From NCBI RefSeq assembly GCF_021044625.1, contig NZ_CP087999.1, positions 2,063,001 to 2,127,000 of the forward strand: a DNA stretch of 64,000 bases, written 5' to 3'. The notes below the pieces were generated by a model that did no database searches, was not told the origin of the DNA, and was given only the letters and a program-made list of their open reading frames with translations. The DNA comes from Geomonas sp. RF6. Its GTDB lineage: Bacteria; Desulfobacterota; Desulfuromonadia; Geobacterales; Geobacteraceae. The translations under genes and the position numbers were made by a program. This document shows, piece after piece, positions 20,953 to 30,089 of this stretch. Positions within the stretch are counted from its first letter, which is position 1. Every line of letters begins with the position of its first letter.

Positions 20953-22356
20953 ATGGAAACACCGAGAATACTGATCGCGGACGACGACAAGAAGACCCGG
21001 GACTTTGTGGCTGCCTTCCTGAGCTACAAGGGGTACCAGGTTTTCCAGGCGTTCGACGGGCAGGATGCCCTGCAAAAGATCGAGCTAAACGACGTGCAGA
21101 TGGTCATCACCGACATCATGATGCCCCGGGTCAACGGCCTGGAGTTCATCAAGCAGCTCAAGTCTGTGCGCCCGGAAATCGTCACCATCGCATACAGTGC
21201 TTTCGCAAACTTCGAGATGACCGCCAATCTTTTGAAGGCGGGCGCCTTCTTCTACCTAGAGAAGCCCTTCAACCTGGAAGACCTGGAAACGCACGTGAAG
21301 CGCGGCCTGGAGCACCAGGCGCTGCAGAGCAAGAGCTTCCGCTCGAAGCCGTGCATAAAGAACCGGGCGCTTCTGAACAACATCATCGGCGAAAGCGAGA
21401 AGATGCTCTCTCTTTTCGAGATGGTGGAGAAGGTCGCCACCGCCGACTCGACCGTCCTCATCCAGGGTGAGTCGGGGACCGGTAAGGAGCTGGTGGCGCG
21501 CGCCATCCACGACCTCAGCAACCGCTCCTCCAAGAATTTCGTGGCGGTGAACTGTGCCGCGATCCCGGATGACCTCCTGGAGAGCGAACTCTTCGGCCAC
21601 GTGAAGGGCTCCTTCACCGGCGCCGTGGCGACCCGCATCGGCCGCTTCGAAATGGCGGACAAGGGGACCCTCTTCCTCGACGAGATCGGGGACATGAAGG
21701 CGAACCTGCAGGTGAAGCTTTTGAGGGTGCTGCAAAACCGGGAGCTGGAGCCGGTCGGCGCCACGAGGCCGAAAAAGGTGGACGTCCGCATCATCGCCGC
21801 GACGAACCAGAATCTGGAGAGCATGGTCGCCTCAAAGGCTTTCCGCGAGGACCTCTACTACCGCCTCTCGGTCATTCCGATCCACCTGCCGCCGCTCAGG
21901 GAGCGGGAGGCCGACATCGCGCTCCTTCTGAACAGCTTTCTGGAGAAGTTCAACCGCAGCAAGCAGCGCAAGGTCACCGGCTTCGACAAGCAGGTCATGG
22001 ACCTCCTCATGGGTTACGAGTGGCCGGGTAACGTGCGTGAGCTCGAAAACCTGGTGGAGCGCCTGGTGATCATCAAGGGGAGCGGCATCATCACGGCGCA
22101 CGACCTCCCGGAGAAGTATCGTGGTGGCAGGAGTGTTGCAAGGACGGAGCAGGTGGTCCTCCCCGAAGCCGGCTTCTGTCTCAACAGCGCCGTCGAGGAG
22201 TTCGAGAACCGCCTGATCCTGCAGGCCCTGCAAAAGAGCGGCGGGAACAAGAAAGAGGCGGCTGAGCTCCTGAATCTGAAGCGCACCACCCTCATCGAGA
22301 AGCTCAAAAAGAAAAAGCTGGTCTACGGTGATCCCCCCTCCTCGCCGTCGGCCTGA
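20953..22356 (+). CDS. Sigma-54-dependent response regulator, NtrC type
   Basis: A 467-residue activator: receiver with DDD pocket and Asp54 (ITDIMMPRVNG), AAA+ domain with Walker A GESGTGKE, the sigma-54 contact loop as GSFTGA, Walker B TLFLDEIGD and arginine-finger region REREADI, and a C-terminal Fis-type HTH (NKKEAAELLNLKRTTLIEKL). It would activate sigma-54 promoters after phosphorylation. Next to the chemotaxis operon and in a genome with sigma-54 elements at flagellar genes, it is a good candidate for the flagellar regulator (FgrM/FlrC type), by context only. The third of three stacked start codons fits the GGAG best. Confidence 0.9.
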   Translation: METPRILIADDDKKTRDFVAAFLSYKGYQVFQAFDGQDALQKIELNDVQMVITDIMMPRVNGLEFIKQLKSVRPEIVTIAYSAFANFEMTANLLKAGAFFYLEKPFNLEDLETHVKRGLEHQALQSKSFRSKPCIKNRALLNNIIGESEKMLSLFEMVEKVATADSTVLIQGESGTGKELVARAIHDLSNRSSKNFVAVNCAAIPDDLLESELFGHVKGSFTGAVATRIGRFEMADKGTLFLDEIGDMKANLQVKLLRVLQNRELEPVGATRPKKVDVRIIAATNQNLESMVASKAFREDLYYRLSVIPIHLPPLREREADIALLLNSFLEKFNRSKQRKVTGFDKQVMDLLMGYEWPGNVRELENLVERLVIIKGSGIITAHDLPEKYRGGRSVARTEQVVLPEAGFCLNSAVEEFENRLILQALQKSGGNKKEAAELLNLKRTTLIEKLKKKKLVYGDPPSSPSA

Positions 22357-22373
22357 AAGAGGTCCCCGGCATC

Positions 22374-23132
22374 ATGTCAATAAACCCCATCGAGCCACGG
22401 CAGACTTTTGACGTAACGCAGCCCAAGGGGCACACGACCCCTTCCGCTGCGCAGTTCGAGGAAGCGCTGGAGTCTGCGGGGCGCGGCAGCGATGGGAAGG
22501 CGAATCCGGAGCTCGCGGCGGAGATCCTGCGGGTGAAGATGCTGGGCAGTGCGCTAGCCCTCGGCAACGACGGCGGGACGAACAAGGCCGCCGCCCCGAG
22601 TGCCACCATGAGGGCGCTGGACAACTTTCTGGCCAATCTGGCAAAGGGCGAGACCGGCGGGTCCGTCGCCAGCGCCGTCGGGGAGTCGGGAGAAGCGCCG
22701 GCCGAGGGGATTGTAGAGGGGATAGACCCCGGAGCCGGCCGAGGGGCGGCCACCGGCGCCGACGACGTCATAGAGAAGGCCTCGCGCCATTACGGCGTCG
22801 ACCGCGCACTGATCCGGGCGGTCATCAAGGCCGAGAGCGGTTTCAACCCGCGAGCCGTGTCGTCGGCCGGGGCGCAGGGGCTTATGCAGCTCATGCCCTC
22901 CACCGCGAAGATGCTCGGGGTGCGCGACTCGTTTGACCCCGAGCAGAATGTCATGGCGGGGACGAGATTTTTGAAGGACCTCCTGCAGCGCTACGGAGGC
23001 GACGTCGACTCCGCGCTCGCCGCCTACAACTGGGGGCCCGGGAACCTGGAAAGAAGCACCGGCACTCTCCCCAGGGAAACGAGAGATTACCTCAGGAAGG
23101 TGAAAGGGTACTACGCCGAGTACACCGCCTGA
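22374..23132 (+). CDS. Lytic transglycosylase (SLT domain)
   Basis: A 252-residue protein with an unstructured N-terminal half and a C-terminal SLT/goose-lysozyme fold. The domain shows the catalytic Glu in IKAESGFNPRAVS, then GAQGLMQLMPSTA and SALAAYNWGPGN. It cleaves peptidoglycan to form anhydromuropeptides. I see no classic signal peptide, which is compatible with export by the flagellar secretion apparatus or with a muralytic role in rod assembly. It follows the response regulator by 17 nt, so the two are probably co-transcribed. Confidence 0.88.
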   Translation: MSINPIEPRQTFDVTQPKGHTTPSAAQFEEALESAGRGSDGKANPELAAEILRVKMLGSALALGNDGGTNKAAAPSATMRALDNFLANLAKGETGGSVASAVGESGEAPAEGIVEGIDPGAGRGAATGADDVIEKASRHYGVDRALIRAVIKAESGFNPRAVSSAGAQGLMQLMPSTAKMLGVRDSFDPEQNVMAGTRFLKDLLQRYGGDVDSALAAYNWGPGNLERSTGTLPRETRDYLRKVKGYYAEYTA

Positions 23133-23151
23133 CGGCATCTACAGAAGAATG

Positions 23152-23188
23152 AAAAAGGCGCCCGGTCTGCTGACCAGGGCGCCTTTTT
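23152..23188 (+). terminator. Terminator after the lytic transglycosylase
   Basis: Stem GGCGCCC (23157-23163) with GGGCGCC (23177-23183), flanked by AAAAA and TTTTT, so it may act in both directions. Confidence 0.9.
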
Positions 23189-23264
23189 GTTCTTGGTTCG
23201 GGGTATCAGTGATTCCGCCGGACCCCGGGGATATGTTTTCACGACCGCTGCACGACCCCTCACG

Positions 23265-23300
23265 TTCCCCCCTTTGCGAAGGGGGGACAGGGGGGATTTG
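23265..23300. repeat. G/C palindromic repeat (family 2)
   Basis: TTCCCCCCTTTGCGAAGGGG followed by GGACAGGGGGGATTTG. It is a relative of the inverted pair at 31168-31272 and lies just beyond the ferritin-like gene. Confidence 0.7.
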
Positions 23301-23305
23301 AAGTT

Positions 23306-23803
23306 TCACTCCCGCACGTAGGTATCCTGATCGGAGCGGTCCACCATCCGCATCACCCGCATATACTCGTCCTCGATGATGTCGTAATGCCCCTGGCTGT
23401 CCCTGACCACCGCCTCGAAGATGCGCCGCACGAGGGGGTCGACCACATCCCTTGCCAGCATGCTGTACAGCTCCACGCACGCCTTTTCCTTTTGCAGGGC
23501 GATCTCCAGCGCTTTCTGTTCCTGGATGTCCGGGGTGAACGCCTTTTGCAGCGCCACATGCGTCGGGGAGCGCCGCGGCGTCGGCACCTTCAGGAAGTTC
23601 GCCACCCCCTGCGCCTCACCCCCCTGGTACTCGTTCAGAAAGGCGTGCAGGTGCTCCATCTCCTCTGTCGCCAGGAGATCGAATACCCGCCGCGACCTCT
23701 CATCCTTCGTCACCATTCGGGCCTTCCTGTAGAACTCCATGCTGTCCTTTTCCGCTTCGATGGCGAGCTTGAGAGCCTCTTGCACCGTGTATTCTCTTCC
23801 CAT
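23306..23803 (-). CDS. Rubrerythrin/ferritin-like di-iron protein
   Basis: A 165-residue four-helix protein with the ferritin-like metal motifs: E in LAIEAEKDSMEFYRKA, ExxH in TEEMEHLHAF, E in ALQKEKACVELY and the last helix with DSQGHYDIIEDEY. There is no C-terminal rubredoxin domain. Such proteins reduce peroxide or handle iron in anaerobes. The start is fixed by AGGAGGTGGACGCC before the ATG at 23803; the open frame continuing upstream is another gene's shadow. Confidence 0.88.
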   Translation of the reverse strand: MGREYTVQEALKLAIEAEKDSMEFYRKARMVTKDERSRRVFDLLATEEMEHLHAFLNEYQGGEAQGVANFLKVPTPRRSPTHVALQKAFTPDIQEQKALEIALQKEKACVELYSMLARDVVDPLVRRIFEAVVRDSQGHYDIIEDEYMRVMRMVDRSDQDTYVRE

Positions 23804-23937
23804 GGCGTCCACCTCCTGAAAGGGTGCGCTGACGCAGGAAAGTATATCCGTCCGGGTGTGGGCGTCAATGGTGGAGAGATGGGGAGTGAGGGGGCTAACT
23901 GTGCGGAAAATGGAGTGTAGACATCTGAACGGAGGCG

Positions 23938-24711
23938 CTAGAGGGGGAGGCGGAAGAGGCTTTTTGCGTTCTGCGTCGTTGCGTGCGCCACTTCCTCTTC
24001 TGTCACCCCTTTGACCGAAGCAAGATGCCGGGCGGTAAGGCGCAGGTTTTCCGGGAGGTTCGTCTCGCCGCGGTGCGGCTCGGGGGGGAGATCGGGGGCG
24101 TCTGTCTCGATGAGGAGGTGCTGCAGCGGGATTTCGGCGGCCACCGCAACCGGCTTTACGGCATTCCGGTAGGTAATGGTGCCGCAGACGGAGATGGCGA
24201 GGCCGATTTTGACGCACTGGAGGGCGGTTTCGACACTGCCGGAAAAGGCGTGCATGACACCGCGGTATTGCGCCACCCCCTCCCCGCGCAGCAGCTCGAG
24301 AAGGTCTCCGAAGGCCTTGCGGCAGTGGATCAGCACCGGAAGGTCGTGTCGCCGCGCGAGGCGCAGCTGCGTCAGGAAGGCGTGCTGCTGCACCTCCCTG
24401 GCCGGCATCCCTTCGCTGTAGTCGAGCCCTATTTCCCCTATCGCGGTTGCGGAGGGGGCGAGAGTTTCCAGTTCCCAGAGAGCTTTCTGGTCGAGCAGGT
24501 GGGCGTTCATGGGGTGCACCCCAAAGGCGGGGAAGAGGCGGGGGGCAGCGTCGCAGTCGCGGGAGAGGGAGAGGATTGCCTTCCACCCGGCCGGCGCGAT
24601 CCCGGGTATGACGCAGGCGATGACTCCCGCTGAGCTCGCCCTCTGGAGATGGAGCGGCAGCGATTCCTTCAGCAACGGGTCATCGAGATGGCAGTGGGTG
24701 TCTATGAGCAT
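23938..24711 (-). CDS. TatD-family metal-dependent hydrolase/DNase
   Basis: A 257-residue TIM-barrel hydrolase. Metal ligands are visible in DTHCHLDD, the central EIGLDY, VLIHCRKAF, MHAFSGS and ETDAP. TatD proteins are 3'-5' exonucleases linked to repair of oxidative DNA damage. It lies immediately downstream of the PilZ gene with a 1-nt gap, so they share a transcript. Confidence 0.93.
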   Translation of the reverse strand: MLIDTHCHLDDPLLKESLPLHLQRASSAGVIACVIPGIAPAGWKAILSLSRDCDAAPRLFPAFGVHPMNAHLLDQKALWELETLAPSATAIGEIGLDYSEGMPAREVQQHAFLTQLRLARRHDLPVLIHCRKAFGDLLELLRGEGVAQYRGVMHAFSGSVETALQCVKIGLAISVCGTITYRNAVKPVAVAAEIPLQHLLIETDAPDLPPEPHRGETNLPENLRLTARHLASVKGVTEEEVAHATTQNAKSLFRLPL

Positions 24712-24712
24712 G

Positions 24713-25429
24713 TCATGCCGAGCGCTTCAGTTCTGGGTGGTCCTTGAGCTCCCTGATGATCGCAACCTGGCGCTGCATGATGAATCTCGCGATCGACTCC
24801 TCCTCCACCCGTCCGGCGCTGATCTGGAAGACGGCGCGCCACCCCTTGGGCACCTGGCGGAGCTTCAGGAGGGAAGCCTGCACAGTTACGGTGCCGGTGG
24901 GTAGCTCCACGGTGAGATCGCCCTTGACGCTTCCGGCGAAGGGGCGGGACGTCCCGTCGATCACCACGGAGACGCCGCTCAGCGACATGTCCTCGAGGGT
25001 CCCCGAAGCCTGCTCGTCCGGGGAGGAGAAGTCGGCCCGGATGTGGTCGTCGAGCCGCACCCGCACCGACATGCGCCGCTCGGCCCGCAGGATCCCGAAG
25101 GCGAAGCGGTTCATCCGCACCAGGGAGTGCTTCACGCTCACGTCGACGACGGAGGCGATGACGTCCTGCGGGAAGTGGCTGCTCTTCAGCACCGTGAGCT
25201 TCGCGAGGGATATCGCCACGGCCTGGTGCTGGTGCACCTCGAGCTCCACAGCGCCGGGAGCGACCGAGACGACGGTCGCCGCGTAGCTCAGGGGAACCTC
25301 GTGGAAGTAGTTCACCAGTCTCAGGTCGTTCTTCAATTTTCCTTCTTGTATCGCGCTGAGGATCGAGAGAATGCGGGCGCTGTCTTCTGTCTCGCCGGCA
25401 ATCTGGAACCGCTGGTAGTCTTCGTCCAT
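24713..25429 (-). CDS. PilZ-domain c-di-GMP-binding protein
   Basis: A 238-residue protein. The N-terminal half is YcgR/flagellar-brake like (HEVPLSYAATVVSVAPGAVELEV region), with a long beta-rich segment. The C-terminal PilZ domain has the ligand motifs RAERRMSVRV (RxxxR) and DMSLSGVSV (D/NxSxxG). It would sense c-di-GMP and could act on flagellar or pilus motility. The partner is not evident from the context. Confidence 0.88.
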   Translation of the reverse strand: MDEDYQRFQIAGETEDSARILSILSAIQEGKLKNDLRLVNYFHEVPLSYAATVVSVAPGAVELEVHQHQAVAISLAKLTVLKSSHFPQDVIASVVDVSVKHSLVRMNRFAFGILRAERRMSVRVRLDDHIRADFSSPDEQASGTLEDMSLSGVSVVIDGTSRPFAGSVKGDLTVELPTGTVTVQASLLKLRQVPKGWRAVFQISAGRVEEESIARFIMQRQVAIIRELKDHPELKRSA

Positions 25430-25559
25430 ATGGTCTATCCTGGGAAAAAAATCATTGCCCTTTTGAGGCAGGCATGCGATTATTGGGCAGTTTTAGCGGC
25501 GAAGATACCCTCTTCGCCTTTCTTTTGTCCAGCGTTTTTTAAGCAAGGAGTCGTCAGTA

Positions 25560-27137
25560 GTGAGCTACCGCGAGGAGATCGAAAAGAGGCGTACCTTCGC
25601 CATCATCAGCCACCCGGACGCGGGTAAAACGACTATTACCGAAAAACTCCTCCTCTTCGGAGGGGCGATACAGCAGGCGGGGGAGGTTCGCGCGAGGAAG
25701 TCGGCGCGTCACGCGACCAGTGACTGGATGGAGATGGAGAAGCAGCGTGGCATCTCCGTCACCTCCTCCGTCATGAAATTCACCTACCGGGACTACGAGG
25801 TGAACCTGCTCGACACTCCGGGCCACAACGACTTTTCCGAAGATACCTACCGCACCCTTACCGCCGTCGACTCCGTCCTCATGGTCATCGACTCCGTGAA
25901 AGGGGTGGAGAGCCAGACGAAGAAGCTCCTCGAGGTGTGCCGCCTGCGTCATACCCCGATCATGACCTTCATCAACAAGCTCGATCGTGAAGGGCGCGAG
26001 CCGCTGGAGCTTCTGGACGACATAGAGAGCAATCTCGGGATCCAGTGCGCGCCGATGACCTGGCCGGTGGGGATGGGTAAACGTTTCCGCGGGACCTACC
26101 ATCTCTACAGCGGCGAACTGACCGTCTATGACCCGGAGGCTCACCATGGCGTCGGTGAGGTCATTTCGCTGAGCGGTCTGAACGACCCGCGGCTCGACGA
26201 GCTTCTCGGGAGCCAGGTCGACGAGCTGCGCGCCGACGTGGAACTCCTGGAAGCGGCCGCGCACCCGTTTGAGGCTGAGGCGTATCTCGCCGGGCTGCAG
26301 ACCCCCGTCTTCTTCGGCAGCGCCATCAACACCTTCGGGGTCCAGCAGCTCCTGGACAGCTTCGTGGAGAACGCCCCCGCGCCTCTGCCGCGTGAGTCCG
26401 CTTCCCGCACCGTTTCTCCGTACGAGGAGCCGTTCACGGGCTTCACTTTCAAGATACAGGCCAACATGGACCCGGCGCATCGCGACCGCATTGCCTTTTT
26501 CCGGATCTGCTCCGGCAAATTCACCCGCGGCATGAAGGTGAAGCACCTCCGGCTCGGGCGCGAGGTGCAGATCGCCAACGCCACGATCTTCATGGCGCAG
26601 GACCGCACCAACGTGGACGAGGCGTATGCCGGCGACATCATCGGCATCCACAATCACGGGACGATCAAGATCGGCGACACCTTCACGCAGGGGGAGGACC
26701 TGAGGTACACGGGAATCCCCAACTTCGCTCCGGAGCACTTCAGGAAGGTGCGCATCCTGAATCCGCTGAAGTCAAAGGCGCTGGAAAAGGGGCTGGTGCA
26801 GCTCGCGGAAGAAGGGACGACGCAGGTTTTCCGCCCCCTGATGGGCGCCGACTGGATCGTCGGAGCGGTGGGTGTGCTGCAGTTCGACGTGGTCATGCAC
26901 CGCCTGGAGCATGAGTACGGCGTGAAGGCCGTGTACGAACCGGTCTCCTACGTCACGGCGCGCTGGGTGAGCGGCGACAGGAAAAAGCTCGATGAATTCC
27001 AGAAGAGGGAGGCGATGAGCCTCTATACCGACGGGGAAGGGAAGCTCGCCTACTTGGCCGGGAGCCAGTGGCGCCTGGATAACACCATGGAGAACTGGAA
27101 GGATCTCACCTTCCAGGCAACGAGCGAGCACAGCTAG
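25560..27137 (+). CDS. prfC: Peptide chain release factor 3 (RF3)
   Basis: A 525-residue translational GTPase. G1 is [10 protein letters not shown]2 lies in [11 protein letters not shown]3 is [14 protein letters not shown] and G4 is NKLDREG. RF3 removes RF1 and RF2 from the ribosome after termination. Length and domain order are normal. The start is a GTG with AAGGAG 9 nt upstream. A bidirectional terminator follows. Confidence 0.96.
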   Translation: MSYREEIEKRRTFAIISHPDAGKTTITEKLLLFGGAIQQAGEVRARKSARHATSDWMEMEKQRGISVTSSVMKFTYRDYEVNLLDTPGHNDFSEDTYRTLTAVDSVLMVIDSVKGVESQTKKLLEVCRLRHTPIMTFINKLDREGREPLELLDDIESNLGIQCAPMTWPVGMGKRFRGTYHLYSGELTVYDPEAHHGVGEVISLSGLNDPRLDELLGSQVDELRADVELLEAAAHPFEAEAYLAGLQTPVFFGSAINTFGVQQLLDSFVENAPAPLPRESASRTVSPYEEPFTGFTFKIQANMDPAHRDRIAFFRICSGKFTRGMKVKHLRLGREVQIANATIFMAQDRTNVDEAYAGDIIGIHNHGTIKIGDTFTQGEDLRYTGIPNFAPEHFRKVRILNPLKSKALEKGLVQLAEEGTTQVFRPLMGADWIVGAVGVLQFDVVMHRLEHEYGVKAVYEPVSYVTARWVSGDRKKLDEFQKREAMSLYTDGEGKLAYLAGSQWRLDNTMENWKDLTFQATSEHS

Positions 27138-27165
27138 AACCTGATCTCCTGATCTCCATAAACAG

Positions 27166-27199
27166 AAAAAGGCCCCGGTGTCATTCCCGGGGCCTTTTT
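27166..27199. terminator. Bidirectional terminator after prfC
   Basis: AAAAAGGCCCCGG pairs with CCGGGGCCTTTTT around a short loop. The convergent PHP gene ends about 110 bp further on. Confidence 0.92.
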
Positions 27200-27263
27200 C
27201 TGTTTGCGCACTGCAGCTGCTGTCAAAAACCCGCCGCAGGCATCTCACTGTGACGGCGTGTAC

Positions 27264-27296
27264 ATGTAGGCCGGAATAAGCGAAGCGTTTCCGGCA
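27264..27296. repeat. Single REP-like unit (family 1)
   Basis: ATGTAGGCCGGAATAAGCGA followed by AGCGTTTCCGGCA; the same core as the inverted pairs at 12400-12498 and 34940-35040. Confidence 0.8.
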
Positions 27297-27307
27297 CAAG
27301 CTGATGT

Positions 27308-28021
27308 CTACCCCTCCAGCCCCAGGAAAACCAGAAGCCTCTCCAGCGAGGCATTCATCACCTGGCTCTCCTGGACCCCTTCTTCCACCGCCATCTGCAC
27401 GGCATCGTCAAAAATGCCGACCCCCTGGGCGATGTGGGCATCGCTGCCGATGAGGAGCGGCGCCCCGTGTCTTGCGCAGAGCCTGGCGATCTCCCGGCAG
27501 TTCATGCAGCTCCCCTTCCTGCTCGGCCCCAGAGACGAGTTGTTGAGCTCCAGGGCCGTCCCCGTTGCCACCGCGCCGCGCACGATAGCCTCGTAATCGA
27601 GTGGGTAGAGGAGGTTTCCCGGGTGGGAGATGCAGCGCACCCGCGGGTTCTCCATCGCAGCGAGGACCGCCTCCGTGTTGCGCGCCATCCCCCCCTCCTC
27701 ATATCCGCATCTCTCATGCAGTCCGACCATAACGAAATCGAGTGACTCCAGGATCTCGTCCTCCAGATCCAGCCCCCCCTGCACGTCCTGGATATTCGCC
27801 TCCACTCCCCGAAGGATCCTGACGCCGGCTATGGAGCGGGGGATAAAGCGCATGGCCATGAAGTGGTAGCGGTGGGGGCCCCCCGGCATGGCCGGGCCGT
27901 GGTCGGTGACGGCTAGAGCCTGCAGCCCTTTTTCTGCTGCGGCCTGGGCGAGCTCGTTGACGGTGGAGTAGCCGTGCCCGGAGGCGACGGTGTGGGTGTG
28001 CAGGTCGGCGATGATCTTCAT
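27308..28021 (-). CDS. PHP-domain phosphoesterase (YcdX-like)
   Basis: A 237-residue PHP-fold hydrolase. Metal-binding motifs are DLHTHTVASGHGY at the N-terminus, TDHGPAM, GVEANI, SHPGN and the final GSDAHIAQG. The family is trinuclear-metal phosphatases such as YcdX, with uncertain substrates. The ATG at 28021 is chosen because homology starts there (MKIIADLHTHT); the upstream extension is low-complexity. Confidence 0.88.
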   Translation of the reverse strand: MKIIADLHTHTVASGHGYSTVNELAQAAAEKGLQALAVTDHGPAMPGGPHRYHFMAMRFIPRSIAGVRILRGVEANIQDVQGGLDLEDEILESLDFVMVGLHERCGYEEGGMARNTEAVLAAMENPRVRCISHPGNLLYPLDYEAIVRGAVATGTALELNNSSLGPSRKGSCMNCREIARLCARHGAPLLIGSDAHIAQGVGIFDDAVQMAVEEGVQESQVMNASLERLLVFLGLEG

Positions 28022-28084
28022 GGGCGGAATGGTTCCATACGGCCTGGCAAAAGTCAAGGCAGGGAAAAGGCTCGAGAAAGAGGA

Positions 28085-28120
28085 ATAAAAAAAGGGATGA
28101 GTCGCGAGACCCATCCCTTT
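28085..28120 (-). terminator. Terminator of the atp F0 operon
   Basis: On the minus strand AAAGGGATG pairs with CATCCCTTT and is followed by a run of T. It lies 25 bp after atpE. Confidence 0.9.
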
Positions 28121-28144
28121 ATACCAGCAAGCTGGAGGCGTTAC

Positions 28145-28420
28145 TTACTTCGCTACAGCGCCCAGGTTCTGCAGAACGGTTGCAGTGTAGGGGTTAGCGA
28201 AGAGGATGATGAGGCAGATAACCAGCGCGTAGATCGCGAGGGACTCGATCATCGCGAGACCGATCATCATGGTGGTGAGGATCTTGCCGGAAGCGCCCGG
28301 GTTGCGGGAAACGCCTTCAACAGCGCTCTTTACTGCGAGGCCCTGGCCGATTGCAGTGCCGAGGGTACCGATTGCCATGCCGAAGCCTGCTGCGATGATG
28401 CACCAAGTGAAAAAGTTCAT
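28145..28420 (-). CDS. atpE: ATP synthase F0 subunit c
   Basis: A 91-residue two-helix proteolipid. Helix 1 holds the Gly-rich packing motif (AAGFGMAIGTLGTAIGQG) and helix 2 the ion-binding Glu59 in MIESLAIY; the polar loop is SRNPGASGK. It forms the rotor ring. Residues Gln26, Ser60 and Tyr64 match positions used in sodium-binding rings, but position 61 is Leu, so proton specificity is more likely. It is the last gene of the F0 operon. Confidence 0.96.
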   Translation of the reverse strand: MNFFTWCIIAAGFGMAIGTLGTAIGQGLAVKSAVEGVSRNPGASGKILTTMMIGLAMIESLAIYALVICLIILFANPYTATVLQNLGAVAK

Positions 28421-28516
28421 CTTTACTTCTCCTTCTGTGGGTTTGATTTTTCCTAAACAGTATAGGAATTGAAATTTTATCGGAGGGACCGTGCGGCCCC
28501 TCCGCAGTCGTCAAAT

Positions 28517-29206
28517 TTAGTGCGCGTGCTCCAGGGAGCCCTGGATGTAGATCATGGCGAGCAGCATGAAGACGAAGGACTGGATGAAGGAAACCAGAAC
28601 CCCCATGAGCTGCATCGGTACCGGTACCAGGAACGGAGCCAGACCGAAGAAGATGATCAGAACCATCTCGTGGCCGTTCATGTTACCGAAGAGACGGAGG
28701 GTGAGGGAGATGACGCGGCTCAGGTGGCCGATCACCTCGATGAAGATCATCATCGGGGCAAGCCAGATGATCGGCCCCATGAAGTGCTTCACGTATTTCA
28801 CGCCGTGCTCTTTGACGCCGACGATGTGGGTGGTGATGAACACGACCACGGCCAGGGCCGCAGTGGTGTTGATGTTGGCGGTCGGCGGATAGAAGCCCGG
28901 GATCAGGCCGATCAGGTTGGAGACCAGGATGAAGAGGGCCAGCGAGGCGATGAGCATGAAGTACGGCTTGCCGTGCTCTCCCATCGTCTCGTTGAGCATG
29001 TTTTCAATCCCGCCGACCACGACTTCCATGAAGTTCTGCATCCCGGAGGGGACAGACTTGAGTGCGGAGGTGGTGATCACCGACACCGCCACCAGGGCAA
29101 TCATGATGAGCCAGGTATAGGCGATGGCATCAGCCCCCGCCTCAGATACGTGCAGCGGCTCCAGGATCTCGCGGGCGGGCTGGAGAAATAAATACGGGTG
29201 AACCAT
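28517..29206 (-). CDS. atpB: ATP synthase F0 subunit a
   Basis: A 229-residue membrane protein with five to six helices. The essential Arg is in [16 protein letters not shown], and the [17 protein letters not shown] stretch is typical. It provides the two half-channels against the c-ring. It lies between atpI and atpE, 5 nt after atpI. Confidence 0.95.
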   Translation of the reverse strand: MVHPYLFLQPAREILEPLHVSEAGADAIAYTWLIMIALVAVSVITTSALKSVPSGMQNFMEVVVGGIENMLNETMGEHGKPYFMLIASLALFILVSNLIGLIPGFYPPTANINTTAALAVVVFITTHIVGVKEHGVKYVKHFMGPIIWLAPMMIFIEVIGHLSRVISLTLRLFGNMNGHEMVLIIFFGLAPFLVPVPMQLMGVLVSFIQSFVFMLLAMIYIQGSLEHAH

Positions 29207-29211
29207 TGCGG

Positions 29212-29589
29212 CTAGCCTCCTTTACGGGTGCAGATATATAGGGAAAACGTGATCAGTGTCAAAACCAGGATCGAGAGCCCCAGCAGGAGGCCGATGACAT
29301 CGGCCCTGAGGGGTACGACCAGTACGTACAGCAGAAGTCCCACGATGGCGAGCCGCAGCAGGTACCTCATCACCGCGAAGCGGGCAGCAGGCCCTTCGGC
29401 CATCCCGAGTACCGCCGCCAGCCCCGCGCGGAGCCAGCAGAAGTTTGCTGTTGCGAGCACCCCTCCCGCGAGGACCGAAAGTGCGAACCTTCCGGATGCC
29501 ACAAACGCTGAAAGTGCGCTCACTGCTGCTGTAACTATGAGCGTCCCGGCTACCAGAACCGGGAAAATGTTATCCTCGTTTATCTTCAT
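29212..29589 (-). CDS. atpI: ATP synthase subunit I (AtpI-like)
   Basis: A 125-residue protein with four hydrophobic segments (for example [20 protein letters not shown] and [20 protein letters not shown]). By position and topology it matches AtpI, which assists c-ring assembly. The start is uncertain: an ATG at 29589 has a weak GGA upstream, while a GTG at 29601 has none. Either overlaps the end of atpZ, which suggests coupled translation. Confidence 0.8.
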   Translation of the reverse strand: MKINEDNIFPVLVAGTLIVTAAVSALSAFVASGRFALSVLAGGVLATANFCWLRAGLAAVLGMAEGPAARFAVMRYLLRLAIVGLLLYVLVVPLRADVIGLLLGLSILVLTLITFSLYICTRKGG

Positions 29590-29815
29590 CCGTTCCGTCA
29601 CTGCGCATTTCTTTTCCGGCTATTATGTAGATGTTGCGGAAGCCGGCCGCAATGCCGAAAAACAGAAAGATGAAGAAAAACCACGGCTTTGTTCCAAGCC
29701 ACGCGTCCAGTTTCAGCCCTGCCCAGACCCCGATGGCTATCGCCACCGCGAACGAGATCCCCATGGTGGAGACCATCCCAAGAGTCTTCAGCAGGCTCTT
29801 CTTTTCCTCATCCAT
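29570..29815 (-). CDS. atpZ: AtpZ-like small membrane protein (F0F1 assembly)
   Basis: An 81-residue protein with two helices (GMVSTMGISFAVAIAIGVWAG and PWFFFIFLFFGIAAGFRNIY) and charged ends. It belongs to the AtpZ/ATPase gene 1 family found at the head of atp operons, proposed to transport Mg2+/Ca2+ or help assembly. The ATG at 29815 is preferred for GGGAG 5 nt upstream; another ATG at 29827 is open. It is the first gene of the F0 operon. Confidence 0.82.
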   Translation of the reverse strand: MDEEKKSLLKTLGMVSTMGISFAVAIAIGVWAGLKLDAWLGTKPWFFFIFLFFGIAAGFRNIYIIAGKEMRSDGTDEDKRG

Positions 29816-29864
29816 GTCTGCTCCCATGCCACCCTTTGTTAAAGGGGCGGAAGAAAACCTAGGC

Positions 29865-29894
29865 TAAATAGCACAGTAACAGCTGTACTGTCAA
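29865..29894 (-). promoter_or_regulatory. Candidate sigma-70 promoter of the atp F0 operon
   Basis: On the minus strand TTGACA (29894-29889), an 18-bp spacer and TATTTA (29870-29865). A palindrome ACAGTA...TACTGT (29873-29891) covers the spacer and part of the -35 element. The first ten bases equal those of the F1 operon promoter. Confidence 0.6.
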
Positions 29895-30089
29895 TCGTTT
29901 TTGATTATGAGGCAAGGCGGCGCCCCGCGTCAAGCAAGGCTCCGCCCCTGTTGTCATACCCCTGTCCGGCGCTCCGTGAGAGAGCCGAAGTTGGAATTCC
30001 ATTAAAATATTTTATGGTGCCACATTTCTCCTTTGATAAACTTGCGGTTGGCAAGATTCCCAATCCAGAGGCGCTCGAGGAGGTGCTTC

